NCBI RefSeq assembly: GCF_037137055.1
Contig: NZ_JBBBNY010000001.1
Coordinates: 623,460 to 687,459 of the forward strand
Direction: 5' to 3'
DNA: 64,000 nt
DNA from: Frateuria_A yonginensis
GTDB taxonomy: Bacteria > Pseudomonadota > Gammaproteobacteria > Xanthomonadales > Rhodanobacteraceae
The notes beneath the pieces were generated by a model. The model did no database searches. It was not told where the DNA came from and saw only the letters and a program-made list of their open reading frames with translations. Below are positions 52,419 to 60,872 of the stretch, one piece after another. The position numbers and the translations under genes are program-made. Numbering within the stretch: the stretch's first letter is position 1; each line of letters starts with the position of its first letter.

Positions 52419-53735
52419 ATGAAATCGTTCCTGGGTGGACTGGCGTTGTTGCTGGTGGTGGTGCTCAGCATCGTGGCGTGGGCGGTGCTGCCCTGGCCGG
52501 CGCTGCTGGCGGTGGCGGTGCTGTTCCTGCTGTGGATGCAATTGACGCGGGTCGGCCGCCAGGCCGGCTCGGCGACCAGCGTCGGCGTGAGCACCCTGTC
52601 GCAGCGGATCGGCTCCTCGTCCGTGGTGGTGATCGGCATCGCCGGCGTGGTGGCGGTGCTGGTGTCGCTGCTGGCGATGGGCGTGGGCTATCGCGAGGCG
52701 CTCAGCAAGAGCGGCAGCGCCGATACCGCCATCGTGATGCGCGGCAGCTCGGCCTCGGAAGTGTCCTCGGTGCTCGACCATGCCAGCGTGACCGTGATCC
52801 AGGAGGCCCCCGGCATCGCCCGCGACGCTTCCGGCAAGCCGATCGCCTCGCCCGAGCTGGTGGTCGCGGCCAACCTGCCACTCAGCGACGGCAGCGGCGA
52901 CGAGGGCAGCGTGCAGGTGCGCGGCATCGGCGAGCAGGCCTGGGCGCTGCGCCCCGAGGTGAAGCTGATCGCCGGCCGCAAGTTCAGGCCGGGCCTGCGC
53001 GAGCTGGTCGCGGGCAAGGGCGCACAGCGGCAGTTCGCCGGGCTCGAGCCGGGGCGGCAGATCAAGCTGGGCAGCGAGACCTGGACGGTGGTCGGCATTT
53101 TCGACGCCGGCAACGCCATGGACTCGGAGCTGTGGGCGGACGCGGACATGATCGCCTCGGCCTACCGCCGCGGCAGCTCGCGCACCTCGGTGTTCGTCCG
53201 CCTGACCGACCCCGGCGCCTTCGACACCTTCAAGGCGGCCCTGAAGGCGGACCCGCGGCTGCAGGTGGATGTGGATACCACCCTCAGCTACTTCAGCAAG
53301 CAGTCCGAAGGCGTGACCAAGGTGATCAGCGCCATCGGCATGGTGGTCGGCGTGATCATGGGCATCGGCGCGGTGTTCGGCGCGCTCAACACGATGTTCG
53401 CCGCGGTGGCCGGGCGCGCGCGCGAGATCGCCACACTGCGCGCGATCGGTTTCCGCGGCACGCCGGTGGTGGTGGCGGTGATGCTGGAGACCATGCTGCT
53501 GGCCCTGTTGGGCGGCGTGCTCGGCGGCCTCGTCGCCTGGCTGCTGTTCAACGGCTTCAGCGCATCGACGCTCGCCTCCGGCGCGGTCGGCAAGCTCAGC
53601 TTCCAGCTGCACGTGACGCCGCAGCTGCTGTGGACCGGGCTGAAGTGGGCGCTGGCGATCGGCTTCATCGGCGGCCTGTTCCCGGCCGTGCGCGCGGCGC
53701 GGCTGCCGGTGACCACGGCGCTGCGGGAGTCCTGA
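52419..53735 (+). CDS. ABC transporter permease, FtsX/MacB type (2)
   Basis: A 438-residue second permease of the same family. It differs in having two N-terminal hydrophobic segments (LALLLVVVLSIVAWAVLPW and VVVIGIAGVVAVLVSLLAMGV) before the MacB_PCD domain. The C-terminal FtsX part has GRAREIATLRAIGFRGTPVVVAVMLETMLLALLGGVLGGLVAWLL (seen in parts). The ATG at 52419 follows GAGGAG. It is the last gene of the operon, convergent with the atoE-like gene 27 bp away. Confidence 0.92.
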   Translation: MKSFLGGLALLLVVVLSIVAWAVLPWPALLAVAVLFLLWMQLTRVGRQAGSATSVGVSTLSQRIGSSSVVVIGIAGVVAVLVSLLAMGVGYREALSKSGSADTAIVMRGSSASEVSSVLDHASVTVIQEAPGIARDASGKPIASPELVVAANLPLSDGSGDEGSVQVRGIGEQAWALRPEVKLIAGRKFRPGLRELVAGKGAQRQFAGLEPGRQIKLGSETWTVVGIFDAGNAMDSELWADADMIASAYRRGSSRTSVFVRLTDPGAFDTFKAALKADPRLQVDVDTTLSYFSKQSEGVTKVISAIGMVVGVIMGIGAVFGALNTMFAAVAGRAREIATLRAIGFRGTPVVVAVMLETMLLALLGGVLGGLVAWLLFNGFSASTLASGAVGKLSFQLHVTPQLLWTGLKWALAIGFIGGLFPAVRAARLPVTTALRES

Positions 53736-53762
53736 GCCCGGGCCTCCCGCTCCCGCCCGCCG

Positions 53763-55178
53763 CTAGGGCATCGCCGGGGGCACGTAGCTCAACGTCAGGC
53801 CCAGCAGCCACAGCAGGCCCAGCACCAGCGGCACGTGCACCAGCAGCTGGATGAAGGTGAAGCCCACCACGTCGCGCGCCTTGAGGCCCAGCACGCCCAG
53901 CAGCGGCAGCATCCAGAACGGGTTGACCAGGTTCGGCAACGCCTCGGCGGCGTTGTAGACCTGCACCGCCCAGCCCAGGTGCACGTGCAGGTCGTTGGCC
54001 GCCTGCATCACGTAGGGCGCCTCCACCAGCCACTTGCCGCCACCCGAGGGCACGAAGAAACCCAGCACCGCCGAGTAGGCGCCCATCACCAGCGGAAAGG
54101 TGCCGGTGGTGGCCACGTGCACGAACGCGCCGGCCAGGCGGTGGGCGAGCGTGGCGCCGTCCGCGCCCGGCGCGTGGGTGAGCAGGGCGGCGATGCCGCC
54201 GTAGAGCGGAAACTGGATCAGCACGCCGGCAGTGCCCGGCACGGCGCGTGCCACCGCGTCGAGGAAGCTGCGTGGGCGCCAGTGCAGCAGCAGGCCGAGG
54301 GTGAGGAACAGCAGGTTGTAGGTATTGAGGTCGGCGATCGCGCTGGCCAGCGGCATCGTGGCGAAGCGCCGGACCAGCCAGCCCAGCCCCAGCACACCGA
54401 CCAGCACGGCCAGCAGCGGGCTGTACTCGAGCCATTCGCCCGGCCGCGTGCGCGGCGGCAGGGCGGGGCTCGCGTCGATCTCGGCCGCGCCGCAGTCGCG
54501 CGCGGTGCGGGCGCGGTCGCCGGTCGGCGTGGTGAACCAGCAGACCAGCAGCGAGGCGACGATCAGCACCGCGGTCAGCAGCAGCGACTGCCACAGGAAG
54601 ATGGTCTGCCTGAAGGGCAGCACGCCGGTGATCGCGAGCAGCCCCGGCGGCATGCTCGCCGGATTGGCCTGCAACTGCGCGGCCGAGGACGACAGGCCCA
54701 TCGCCCACACCGCGCCGAGGCCGAGGTAGGCGGCGGCGCCCGCCGCGCGGTAGTCCATGCGCAGCTCCTCGCGCCGCGCCAGCGTGCGCACCAGCAGCCC
54801 GCCGAACACCAGCGAGAAGCCCCACGACAGCAACGAGGCCAGCATGCTGAGCAGGCCCACGTAGCACACCGCGCCGCGACCGCTGCGCGGCATGCGCGCC
54901 AGCGCATCGATCAGCCGCGCCACCGCCGGCGCGCTGGCCACCACGTAGCCGCCGATCACCACGAAGGCCATCTGCATGGTGAACGGGATCAGGCTCCAGA
55001 AGCCGTCGCCGAAGGCCTGCACGGTGGCCACGGGCGTGGCGCCGAAGGTGAGCGCGAGCAGCGCCACCAGCGCCACGCCCAGTGCCGCGAACACCCACGC
55101 GTCGGGAAACCAGCGCTCCGACCAGGCCGCACAGCGCAACGCCGCGCGCGCCAGCAGGCCCTCCTGCGATGCGTTCAT
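53763..55178 (-). CDS. atoE: Short-chain fatty acid transporter (AtoE family)
   Basis: A 471-residue integral membrane protein with about eleven hydrophobic segments. Family features include the FWSLIPFTMQMAFVVIGGYVVA and GFFVPSGGGKWLVEAPYVM blocks and LSWGFSLVFGGLLVR. AtoE takes up short-chain fatty acids such as acetoacetate or butyrate. The ATG at 55178 (MNASQEGLLAR) is chosen over 55235, which adds an Arg-rich stretch. No ato catabolic genes are nearby, so it acts as a stand-alone carrier here. Confidence 0.9.
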   Translation of the reverse strand: MNASQEGLLARAALRCAAWSERWFPDAWVFAALGVALVALLALTFGATPVATVQAFGDGFWSLIPFTMQMAFVVIGGYVVASAPAVARLIDALARMPRSGRGAVCYVGLLSMLASLLSWGFSLVFGGLLVRTLARREELRMDYRAAGAAAYLGLGAVWAMGLSSSAAQLQANPASMPPGLLAITGVLPFRQTIFLWQSLLLTAVLIVASLLVCWFTTPTGDRARTARDCGAAEIDASPALPPRTRPGEWLEYSPLLAVLVGVLGLGWLVRRFATMPLASAIADLNTYNLLFLTLGLLLHWRPRSFLDAVARAVPGTAGVLIQFPLYGGIAALLTHAPGADGATLAHRLAGAFVHVATTGTFPLVMGAYSAVLGFFVPSGGGKWLVEAPYVMQAANDLHVHLGWAVQVYNAAEALPNLVNPFWMLPLLGVLGLKARDVVGFTFIQLLVHVPLVLGLLWLLGLTLSYVPPAMP

Positions 55179-55260
55179 GCCGCTCTCCCGTGGCTGTCCT
55201 CGCGGCATGGTGGCGCGCGTCCGGCGGATCGACAAGACGCCTGGACGCGCAGCCTTCGGG

Positions 55261-55275
55261 CAAGCTCGCTCCTAC
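55261..55275. repeat. Half REP unit beside the IS
   Basis: CAAGCTCGCTCCTAC matches one half of the REP units at 3207 and 44969. The other arm is missing. It lies 19 bp from the left end of the IS481 element. Confidence 0.6.
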
Positions 55276-55287
55276 ACGGACGGCCGG

Positions 55288-55293
55288 GCTAGC
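55288..55293 (+). repeat. IS target duplication, left copy
   Basis: GCTAGC directly before the left end of the IS and again directly after its right end (56236-56241). Because GCTAGC is itself a palindrome, the exact border between duplication and terminal repeat is uncertain. Confidence 0.75.
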
Positions 55294-56235
55294 TGTGATG
55301 TTTCAAGAGGTTGTTCCCCCCTCGCCGGAGGGCGAAGCTGATGTCGCCAAACAGCCAGCTTCCATCCGCGAGGGGAACAACATGCACAAGAATGCGCGCC
55401 TGACGCCCAAGGGTCGAGAGGTGCTGATCCAACGCCTGCAAGCCGGCCAGCGAGTGGCCGAGGTGGCCCAGGCGATGGGCCCATCCGAGACGACGGTACG
55501 CAAGTGGTGGCGCCGCTTCAGACAGGGCGAAGGCCTCGCCGACCGCAGCAGCCGGCCGCACCGCAGTCCGCGTGCCGTGGCCCGCGAGCGATGCGCACAG
55601 ATCGAGGCCTTGCGGCGGCAGCGCCGGATCGGCCGCTGGATTGCCACGACGATGGGCCTGTCGGCGGCCACCGTGTCGCGCGTGCTGCGGCGGGCACGCC
55701 TGAGCCGCTGGCGTGAGCTTGAGCCGCGAGCGTCCCAGCCATCGCGTGACCGGCGATCGGCGTGACCGAGTGCGCGGCATCGGCTGGGAGTTCGCCCATG
55801 TGGCCATCGACGACCATTCGCGCACCTCCCTGATCACCATGGCCGAGGACGAGCGCAAGGAAAGCGCCGTGGCGTTCCTGGAGCAGGTGGTCGAGCACTA
55901 CCGCGCCTGCGGCATCCGCGTCGAGCGCGTGATGACCGACAACGGCGCGGCCTACCGCTCACGGGCCTTTGCCGACGCCTGCCGGCGCCTGCAGGTGCGC
56001 CACCTCTACGCCCGGCCCTATACGCCCCAGACCAACGGCAAGGCCGAGCGCTTCATCCAGACAGCCCTGCGTGAATGGGCCTATGCGGCCAGCTACGCCA
56101 CCTCACAACAGCGGCGCGAGGCGCTGCGGGACTGGCTCCACCACTACAACTGCCACCGACCGCATAGCGCGCTCGGTGGTCAGCCACCGGTGTCTCGCCT
56201 GATGCTCAGCCGAAACAACCTATTGAAGCTCCACA
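55294..56235 (+). mobile_element. IS481-family insertion sequence, internally deleted
   Basis: A 942-bp element. Its ends form inverted repeats: the left 25 bp starting TGTGATGTTTCAAGAGG match the complement of the right 25 bp starting TGTGGAGCTTCAATAGG at 19 of 25 positions. GCTAGC flanks both sides. The transposase is IS481-like but lacks a central piece and is frameshifted, so the element cannot move by itself. The target was the stop codon of the neighbouring EamA gene. Confidence 0.88.
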
Positions 56236-56240
56236 GCTAG
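55382..56240 (+). pseudogene. IS481 transposase, deleted and frameshifted
   Basis: Frame 1 (55382-55765) encodes the helix-turn-helix part: MHKNARLTPKGREVLIQRL, VAEVAQAMGPSETTVRKWWRRF and LSRWRELEP. Frame 2 (55713-56240) encodes the catalytic part: HRVTGDR, GIGWEFAHVAIDDHSRTS, the second Asp in VERVMTDNGAAYRS and the Glu in NGKAERFIQTALREWAYA. Between them the usual segment that carries the first catalytic Asp (around HIDIKKL in relatives) is missing, and the frame changes. The stop codon TAG of frame 2 is supplied by the flanking GCTAGC. Not functional as a transposase. Confidence 0.85.
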
Positions 56241-56241
56241 C
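56236..56241 (+). repeat. IS target duplication, right copy
   Basis: Second copy of GCTAGC. It gives the stop codon of the transposase on the plus strand and, read the other way, the TAG stop of the EamA gene. Confidence 0.75.
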
Positions 56242-57154
56242 GCGCCGGTTTCTTCGCCAGGGTGATGATGGCCACGCCGAGCAGGATCACCGCCATGCCG
56301 GCCAGATCGAACGGACCGACGTGCTCGCCGGCGAGCAGCAGGCCGAACAGCACCGCCACCGGCGGATTCACGTAGGCGTAGCTGGTCGCCAACGCCGGCC
56401 GGGCGTGCTTGAGCACGTAGAGGTAGGCGCTGAAGGCCACGATCGAGCCGAATAGGGCCAGATATACCACCGCCAGCGTGGCATGCAGGGTGGGGTGCGC
56501 CGGCAGGCGCTCGCCGGTGCCGAAGCCGACCAGCAGCAGCGCCACGCTGGCGCAGAGCATCTGCGCCGCCGTGTTCATCGGGCCGACCGGCATGTCCTGA
56601 CGCTTGCTCCACACCGAACCGAAGGCCCAGCACATCGCCGCCGCGATCAGCGCCAGCGCGCCGATGCGCGAGCCGGACAGCCCGCTGCCCAGGTTCAGCA
56701 CCACCACGCCGACGAAGCCGACCAGCAGACCGACCGTCTCGCGCCGGTTCGGCCATTGCCCGTACAGGCCGGAGAACACCGCGGCGAACAGCGGCATGCT
56801 GGCGACCGCCACCGCCGCGATGCCCGAACTGACGGTCTCCTCGGCGTAGCACACCAGGCCGTTGCCGCCGAGCAACAGCAGCACGCCGGTGATTGCCGCG
56901 TTGCGCCACTGGCGCGGCGTCGGCGGACGCACGCCGCGCCAGCGCAGGAAGGCGTACATCGCCAGGCCCGCGCCGAGAAAGCGCACCCCGGCGAGCAGGA
57001 ACGGGGGGTAGCTCTCCAGCGCGAAGCGGATGCCAAGGTAGGTCGATCCCCAGATCACGTACAGCGCCAGCAGCGCGAGCGGGATCAGCACGCGGGGATC
57101 GTCCAGCGCGCGGGGAGCGGCGGCAGCGGCAGTGTGTTCGTCGATGGCAGACAT
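56237..57154 (-). CDS. EamA family transporter (drug/metabolite)
   Basis: A 305-residue carrier with ten membrane segments in two EamA repeats (about 20-150 and 165-295). Typical pieces are LLALYVIWGSTYLGIRFALESYPPFLLAGVRF (in part), CYAEETVSSGIAAVAVASMPLFAAVFSGL and LAGEHVGPFDLAGMAVILLGVAIITL. Related YedA/RhtA-like proteins export amino acids and metabolites. MSAIDEHTAAA at 57154 is the likely start; the longer frame runs under the VOC gene. Its stop codon lies in the IS target duplication, so the protein is intact. Confidence 0.9.
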   Translation of the reverse strand: MSAIDEHTAAAAAPRALDDPRVLIPLALLALYVIWGSTYLGIRFALESYPPFLLAGVRFLGAGLAMYAFLRWRGVRPPTPRQWRNAAITGVLLLLGGNGLVCYAEETVSSGIAAVAVASMPLFAAVFSGLYGQWPNRRETVGLLVGFVGVVVLNLGSGLSGSRIGALALIAAAMCWAFGSVWSKRQDMPVGPMNTAAQMLCASVALLLVGFGTGERLPAHPTLHATLAVVYLALFGSIVAFSAYLYVLKHARPALATSYAYVNPPVAVLFGLLLAGEHVGPFDLAGMAVILLGVAIITLAKKPAR

Positions 57155-57186
57155 GGGACGGAGCGGGTGGGGAAGGGAGAGGGGGA

Positions 57187-57573
57187 TCAGCCGGCCAGGT
57201 GGGTGCCGATCCACCAGAGGTTGCCCTCGGCGTCGCGCAGGCCGGCGGTGCGGTCGCCGTAGGGCTGGTCGGTCGGCGGCGACACGCTGGTGGCGCCGGC
57301 CACCAGGCCGCGGGCGTGGCAGGCGTCGACGTCCGGCACGTAGACGTGGACCGAGCCGCAGATCGCGGCGGCCCGTTCGGGGCGCTCGCCCAGCATCACC
57401 ACCGAATCGTCGATCTGCACCTCGGCGTGCATGATCGAGCCGTCCTCGCGTGTCTTGCGGTAGAGCTCGCGCGCGCCGAAGGTGGCGGCGAGGAAGTCGA
57501 GCATCGCGCGCGCGTCGGCGACCAGCAGGTAGGGCGACACGGCGGGGTGGCCGGCGGGCTTGTGCTTGGGCAT
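57187..57573 (-). CDS. VOC family protein (glyoxalase-like)
   Basis: A 128-residue vicinal oxygen chelate protein of the PhnB/YdfO-like group: VSPYLLVADARAMLDFLAATFGARELYR, SIMHAEVQIDDSVVMLGE and DQPYGDRTAGLRDAEGNLWWIGTH. The two beta-alpha-beta modules are present. Such proteins may be glyoxalases, antibiotic-binding proteins or others; the substrate is not known. The ATG at 57573 is chosen because the upstream extension is Arg-rich and unrelated. It may be co-transcribed with the EamA gene 32 bp further on. Confidence 0.88.
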   Translation of the reverse strand: MPKHKPAGHPAVSPYLLVADARAMLDFLAATFGARELYRKTREDGSIMHAEVQIDDSVVMLGERPERAAAICGSVHVYVPDVDACHARGLVAGATSVSPPTDQPYGDRTAGLRDAEGNLWWIGTHLAG

Positions 57574-57717
57574 TGGGGGTTCCCTGGCGACGGCACGCGC
57601 GTCGCGGGCGGCGGCCGGATGCCGCCGTCGCGTGCACGATCGGGCCGAAGTGCGCACGATAGCCGGACCGGGTGTCCGGCGGTAGCGCAGTCTGTGCAAG
57701 TCAGCCTTGAGCCGTGC

Positions 57718-58578
57718 TCAAGAAGCGCGACGGCGCGGCGCCCGCCGCGCCCGCTCGCGGGCTAGCAGTTCGCGCTTGCGTTCCACGCCCCAGCGCCAGC
57801 CGCCCAGCGAGCCGTCCTCGCGGACCACGCGGTGGCAGGGCACGATCAGGGCGAGCCGGTTGCTGCCGCAGGCGTTGCCGATCGCGCGCGCCGCCTTGGG
57901 GTCGCCCAGTTCGGCGGCGAGCGCTCGGTAGCTGCGCGTCTCGCCGGCAGGGATACGGGTGAGCGCGTTCCACACCCGCCACTGGAACGCCGTGGCGGCG
58001 ACGTCCAGCGGCGGCATGGCCGGTGCGGCGGCGTTGCTCCAGCCCAGCTCGCTGGCGATGCGCGCGATCACTGCGTCCAGCCATTCCTCGCGGCCCTCGT
58101 CGACGCGTTCGCGCTCGGCGTGCGGGAACTCCTCGGCCAGGCGGCGCTCCAGCGACGCATCGTCGTCGCCCAGGGTCACCGCGCAGATGCCACGGGTGGT
58201 GGTGGCGACCAGCAGCCGGCCCAGCGGCGTGGCGGTGGTGGTGTAGCGGATGCTGGCGCCGGCGCCGCCGGCACGGTAGCTGGCCGGGGTCATGCCCAGC
58301 AGGCGGTCGCTGTGCTCGTAGACGCGGCTGCCCGAGCCGAAGCCGGCCTCGTAGACCGCGTCGGTCACCGCCGCGCCTTCGCGCAGCGCCGCCTTCAGCT
58401 GGTCGAAACGGCGCGCGCGGTGGTACTCGGCCGGGCTCATGCCGAAGCGGCGGCGGAAGGCGCGCTGCAGGTGGCTGGGGCTCAGCGCCACGGCGCTGGC
58501 CAGGTCGTCCAGGCTGGGGGCGGTCTCGGCCTCGTCGAGCAGTCGGCGGGCCTGTTCGAGGGGTTCGATGGCGGACAT
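57718..58578 (-). CDS. AraC-Ogt DNA methyltransferase (Ada-like, no zinc domain)
   Basis: A 286-residue fusion. The N-terminal AraC helix-turn-helix (SLDDLASAVALSPSHLQRAFRRRFGMSPAEYHRARR, in part; residues about 22-105) is followed by an O6-alkylguanine-DNA alkyltransferase domain with the acceptor Cys in LALIVPCHRVVREDGSLGGWRWG. It repairs O6-methylguanine by moving the methyl group to itself. The Ada N-terminal zinc domain that senses methylphosphotriesters is absent, so it cannot be activated in the Ada way. Confidence 0.92.
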   Translation of the reverse strand: MSAIEPLEQARRLLDEAETAPSLDDLASAVALSPSHLQRAFRRRFGMSPAEYHRARRFDQLKAALREGAAVTDAVYEAGFGSGSRVYEHSDRLLGMTPASYRAGGAGASIRYTTTATPLGRLLVATTTRGICAVTLGDDDASLERRLAEEFPHAERERVDEGREEWLDAVIARIASELGWSNAAAPAMPPLDVAATAFQWRVWNALTRIPAGETRSYRALAAELGDPKAARAIGNACGSNRLALIVPCHRVVREDGSLGGWRWGVERKRELLARERARRAPRRRAS

Positions 58579-58650
58579 GGTGGCGTTCCGGTTTCCAGAT
58601 GACGCCAGCCTAGGCGGGCCGGCCCGGACGGACCATCCGCTTCTTGCGCG

Positions 58651-58923
58651 TCAGCGCGTGACCGGACGGCCGTGGCGCAGCACCACGAACTCGCCCTCGA
58701 GCACCTGCGGGCGGGTGCCCGCGGCGGGCGCGGCGCGGCCGACCGCCCGGGCGCGGTTCCACTGGCGCAGCGCCAGCCAAAGGCCGCCGCCGACCAGCAG
58801 CACGCCGGCCACCACCAGCCCGAACACGAGCATCACGCCCACCACGGCAAGCCCCACGAGCAGCGACAGGGCGCGCACGAGCGGGTGGCGGGAGCGGGGC
58901 GAGGGCAGCTGGAACGAGCGCAT
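58651..58923 (-). CDS. Small membrane protein of unknown function
   Basis: A 90-residue protein with a basic start, two closely spaced membrane segments (ALSLLVGLAVVGVMLVFGLVVAGVLLVGGGLWLAL in parts, about 19-52) and a basic tail with VLEGEFVVLRHGRPVTR. Family not recognised. It is divergent from the Rieske gene; the gap is AT-rich for this genome. It may share transcription with ada downstream (72-bp gap). Confidence 0.7.
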   Translation of the reverse strand: MRSFQLPSPRSRHPLVRALSLLVGLAVVGVMLVFGLVVAGVLLVGGGLWLALRQWNRARAVGRAAPAAGTRPQVLEGEFVVLRHGRPVTR

Positions 58924-58937
58924 GTTAAAAATCCGTG

Positions 58938-58946
58938 TGGTAAAAT
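58938..58946 (+). promoter_or_regulatory. Extended -10 for the Rieske gene
   Basis: TGG-TAAAAT matches the extended -10 pattern, within an AT-rich gap between divergent genes. It lies 54 bp before the start codon. No clear -35 box. Confidence 0.5.
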
Positions 58947-58999
58947 CAACGACTTACGTGCGCAACCATGGGGCTTTCCGCCCCGCGAGGCAAGTGCCG

Positions 59000-59344
59000 A
59001 TGGATACACCCCCCGGGGCGCTTTGCCGTCTCGATCACATTCCCGACGGCGTCGCGGTCGCTGTGGACGCCGAACTGCCGGACGGCCCGGAGAACCTGAT
59101 CGTGCTGCGCGAGGGCGAGCAGGCGCGCGCCTGGCTCAACATCTGCCCGCATGCCGGGCGCCGGCTGGATTGGTCGCCGGGCCAGTTCCTGATCAGCAAG
59201 GGCCTGCTCGTCTGTGCGGCGCATGGCGCGAGTTTCCGCACCGGCGACGGGGCCTGCGTGGGCGGGCCGTGCCGCGGCCAGGCGCTGCGTGCGGTCGGGG
59301 TGTGCGTGGAACGGGGCTGGGTGCGGCTGCGGGATGCCGGCTAG
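59000..59344 (+). CDS. Rieske [2Fe-2S] domain protein
   Basis: A 114-residue single-domain Rieske ferredoxin-like protein. The cluster ligands are the two Cys-His pairs CPHAG (about residue 50) and CAAHG (about residue 73), spaced 20 residues. It may transfer electrons to an oxygenase, or be a small soluble ferredoxin of NirD/BphF type. No oxygenase gene is next to it. The ATG at 59000 is the only start giving a family-like N-terminus (MDTPPGALCRLDHIPDGV). The C-terminus ends soon after the cluster loop. Confidence 0.88.
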   Translation: MDTPPGALCRLDHIPDGVAVAVDAELPDGPENLIVLREGEQARAWLNICPHAGRRLDWSPGQFLISKGLLVCAAHGASFRTGDGACVGGPCRGQALRAVGVCVERGWVRLRDAG

Positions 59345-59400
59345 CGCGCCGGCCGCACGCGCCCAGGCGCCAAACGCAAAGGGCCCGGCGATCCATGTCC

Positions 59401-59422
59401 GACGGGCCGTCCCTGGCCCGTC
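59401..59422. terminator. Hairpin between Rieske and wza genes
   Basis: GACGGGCC-GTCCCT-GGCCCGTC is a perfect 8-bp stem with a 6-base loop between the convergent genes. There is no T run on either side, so termination is uncertain. Confidence 0.35.
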
Positions 59423-59431
59423 AGCCATAAC

Positions 59432-60514
59432 TCAGTTGTTGTTGATGCGGTCGGCCGTGCCCGCGGTCTGGTAGATGAAGCCCGACAGCGGCAGCAACTG
59501 GCTCAGCACGCGGTTCCACTTGGTGATGCCGGACGCGCCGACGAACACCACGTCACCCGGCTCAACCTTGAAGTTGTCCGCCAGCGCGTACGCGGCTGGC
59601 GAGCGCGCGTTGAGGTGGAACACCTGCGCGGGGGTCTGGCTGAGCTTCTCCGAGCCGCGGATCACGTACACCGCATTGCCGGAGGCGGTGACCTGGCTGA
59701 TCCCGCCCGCGCGACCCAGCGCCTGGGTCAGGGTCAGGTCGGTGGTCTTGAAGGTGATCGCCTGTGGCCGGACCACTTCACCCACCACGTAGACTTCCTT
59801 GTTGTCGTTGTAGGGCAGGAACAGCTTGTCGCCCGGCTTGAGGTAGATCGGCTGGCTGCCTTCGGCCTGGTCGAGCTTGGTCAGATCGAGCGTATAGGTG
59901 CGGCCGTCGCGGGTGAGCTTGAGGCCCGACAGATCCGCTTCCTGCGTGTTGACGCCGGCTGCGCCGATCGCCTGGGACAGGGTCAGGGGCACGGCATTGA
60001 GCACTTGGGCGTCGGTGCGCTGGAACGCGCCCTCGAGCGTAATGCGATGGCTGCCATAGCCGACCACGCTCACGTCCACCTGCGGGTCGCGCACGAAGCT
60101 GCTGAGCTTCTTGGTCAGCAGCTGGCGCAATTCCTCGATGGTCAGGCCGGCGGCCTTGACCGTGCCGGCGTAGGGATAGAACAGCGTGCCGTCCGGGCGC
60201 ACCAGACGGCCGTTGGCGACGGTCTGCTGCTGCGAGCCGGCCGGCGAGGTCAGCTCCGGGTGATCCCACACCGTGATGTAGAGCGTGTCGCCCGAGCCGA
60301 TCCGGTAGTCCTCCGGCTGGTAGGACAGCAGTTCGGGCGGAATCGCCGGTTGCGTCGCTTCGGTCGCGACCAGCTCCGGCGTGATCTGCACCAGTTTGGC
60401 GTAGCTGTCGTCACGCGTGAGCGCGCCTTCGTCCATCCGCTGGCCGGGCACGATGGCGCAACCGTTGAGCACGAGGGCGACGAGGAAGAGGGCTACTGCG
60501 GGTAGCGTTTTCAT
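59432..60514 (-). CDS. wza: Polysaccharide export lipoprotein Wza
   Basis: A 360-residue outer-membrane lipoprotein channel for exopolysaccharide. The lipobox is LVLNGC (Cys19). The Poly_export domain (YRIGSGDTLYITVWDHPELTSP; RLVRPDGTLFYPYAGTVKAAGLTIEELRQLL in part) is followed by SLBB domains (VSVVGYGSHRITLEGAF; EVYVVGEVVRPQAITF). The C-terminal amphipathic helix would form the outer pore. AAGGAAG precedes the ATG. It is transcribed away from wzb-wzc, whereas in most loci wza, wzb and wzc form one operon. Confidence 0.93.
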   Translation of the reverse strand: MKTLPAVALFLVALVLNGCAIVPGQRMDEGALTRDDSYAKLVQITPELVATEATQPAIPPELLSYQPEDYRIGSGDTLYITVWDHPELTSPAGSQQQTVANGRLVRPDGTLFYPYAGTVKAAGLTIEELRQLLTKKLSSFVRDPQVDVSVVGYGSHRITLEGAFQRTDAQVLNAVPLTLSQAIGAAGVNTQEADLSGLKLTRDGRTYTLDLTKLDQAEGSQPIYLKPGDKLFLPYNDNKEVYVVGEVVRPQAITFKTTDLTLTQALGRAGGISQVTASGNAVYVIRGSEKLSQTPAQVFHLNARSPAAYALADNFKVEPGDVVFVGASGITKWNRVLSQLLPLSGFIYQTAGTADRINNN

Positions 60515-60608
60515 AATGCTTCCTTTCTGCTTGAGTCGGCGACGTGATAATCGCGGGTAAAGAGCGTTGGAAAACCGACTTGATTACCAATCGGCGACCG
60601 TTCGAGTC

Positions 60609-60872
60609 TTAATGGTGGCGGTTATTCGTGGTGACCGAACCGAGGCGTTTCGGGGACTGTTCAGGGAGAATCTTCACGGACTCCTCCGAACCGCCGGTCG
60701 CCACCCTGCCGCCGATGCTGTCCAGCAGGGCGGCGGGGCTGGTATCGGTCTGCGTGGGCATGGTCTGGATCGTCGACGGCGTGCCAATGTGAGTCCGCGG
60801 AACCTTGTGCGCCAAGGCCTGGGCGGTGATCAGCATGGCGCCGATGGCGAGCATGGGCTTGAAGATGTTCAT
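60609..60872 (-). CDS. Small secreted hypothetical protein upstream of wza
   Basis: An 87-residue protein with a good signal peptide (MNIFKPMLAIGAMLITAQALA, cut before HKVP). The mature part is Thr/Ser-rich (THIGTPSTIQTMPTQTDTSP) and then DSIGGRVATGGSEESVKILPEQSP. No family is recognised. It has the same strand as wza and lies 94 bp upstream of it, so it may be co-transcribed and exported with the polysaccharide machine. A plus-strand frame over the same bases looks worse. Confidence 0.55.
   Translation of the reverse strand: MNIFKPMLAIGAMLITAQALAHKVPRTHIGTPSTIQTMPTQTDTSPAALLDSIGGRVATGGSEESVKILPEQSPKRLGSVTTNNRHH

Noticed and set aside
59345..59431. Rho-independent terminator after the Rieske gene
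   Set aside because: A perfect stem exists but no T run follows on either strand, so it is listed only as a low-confidence hairpin.
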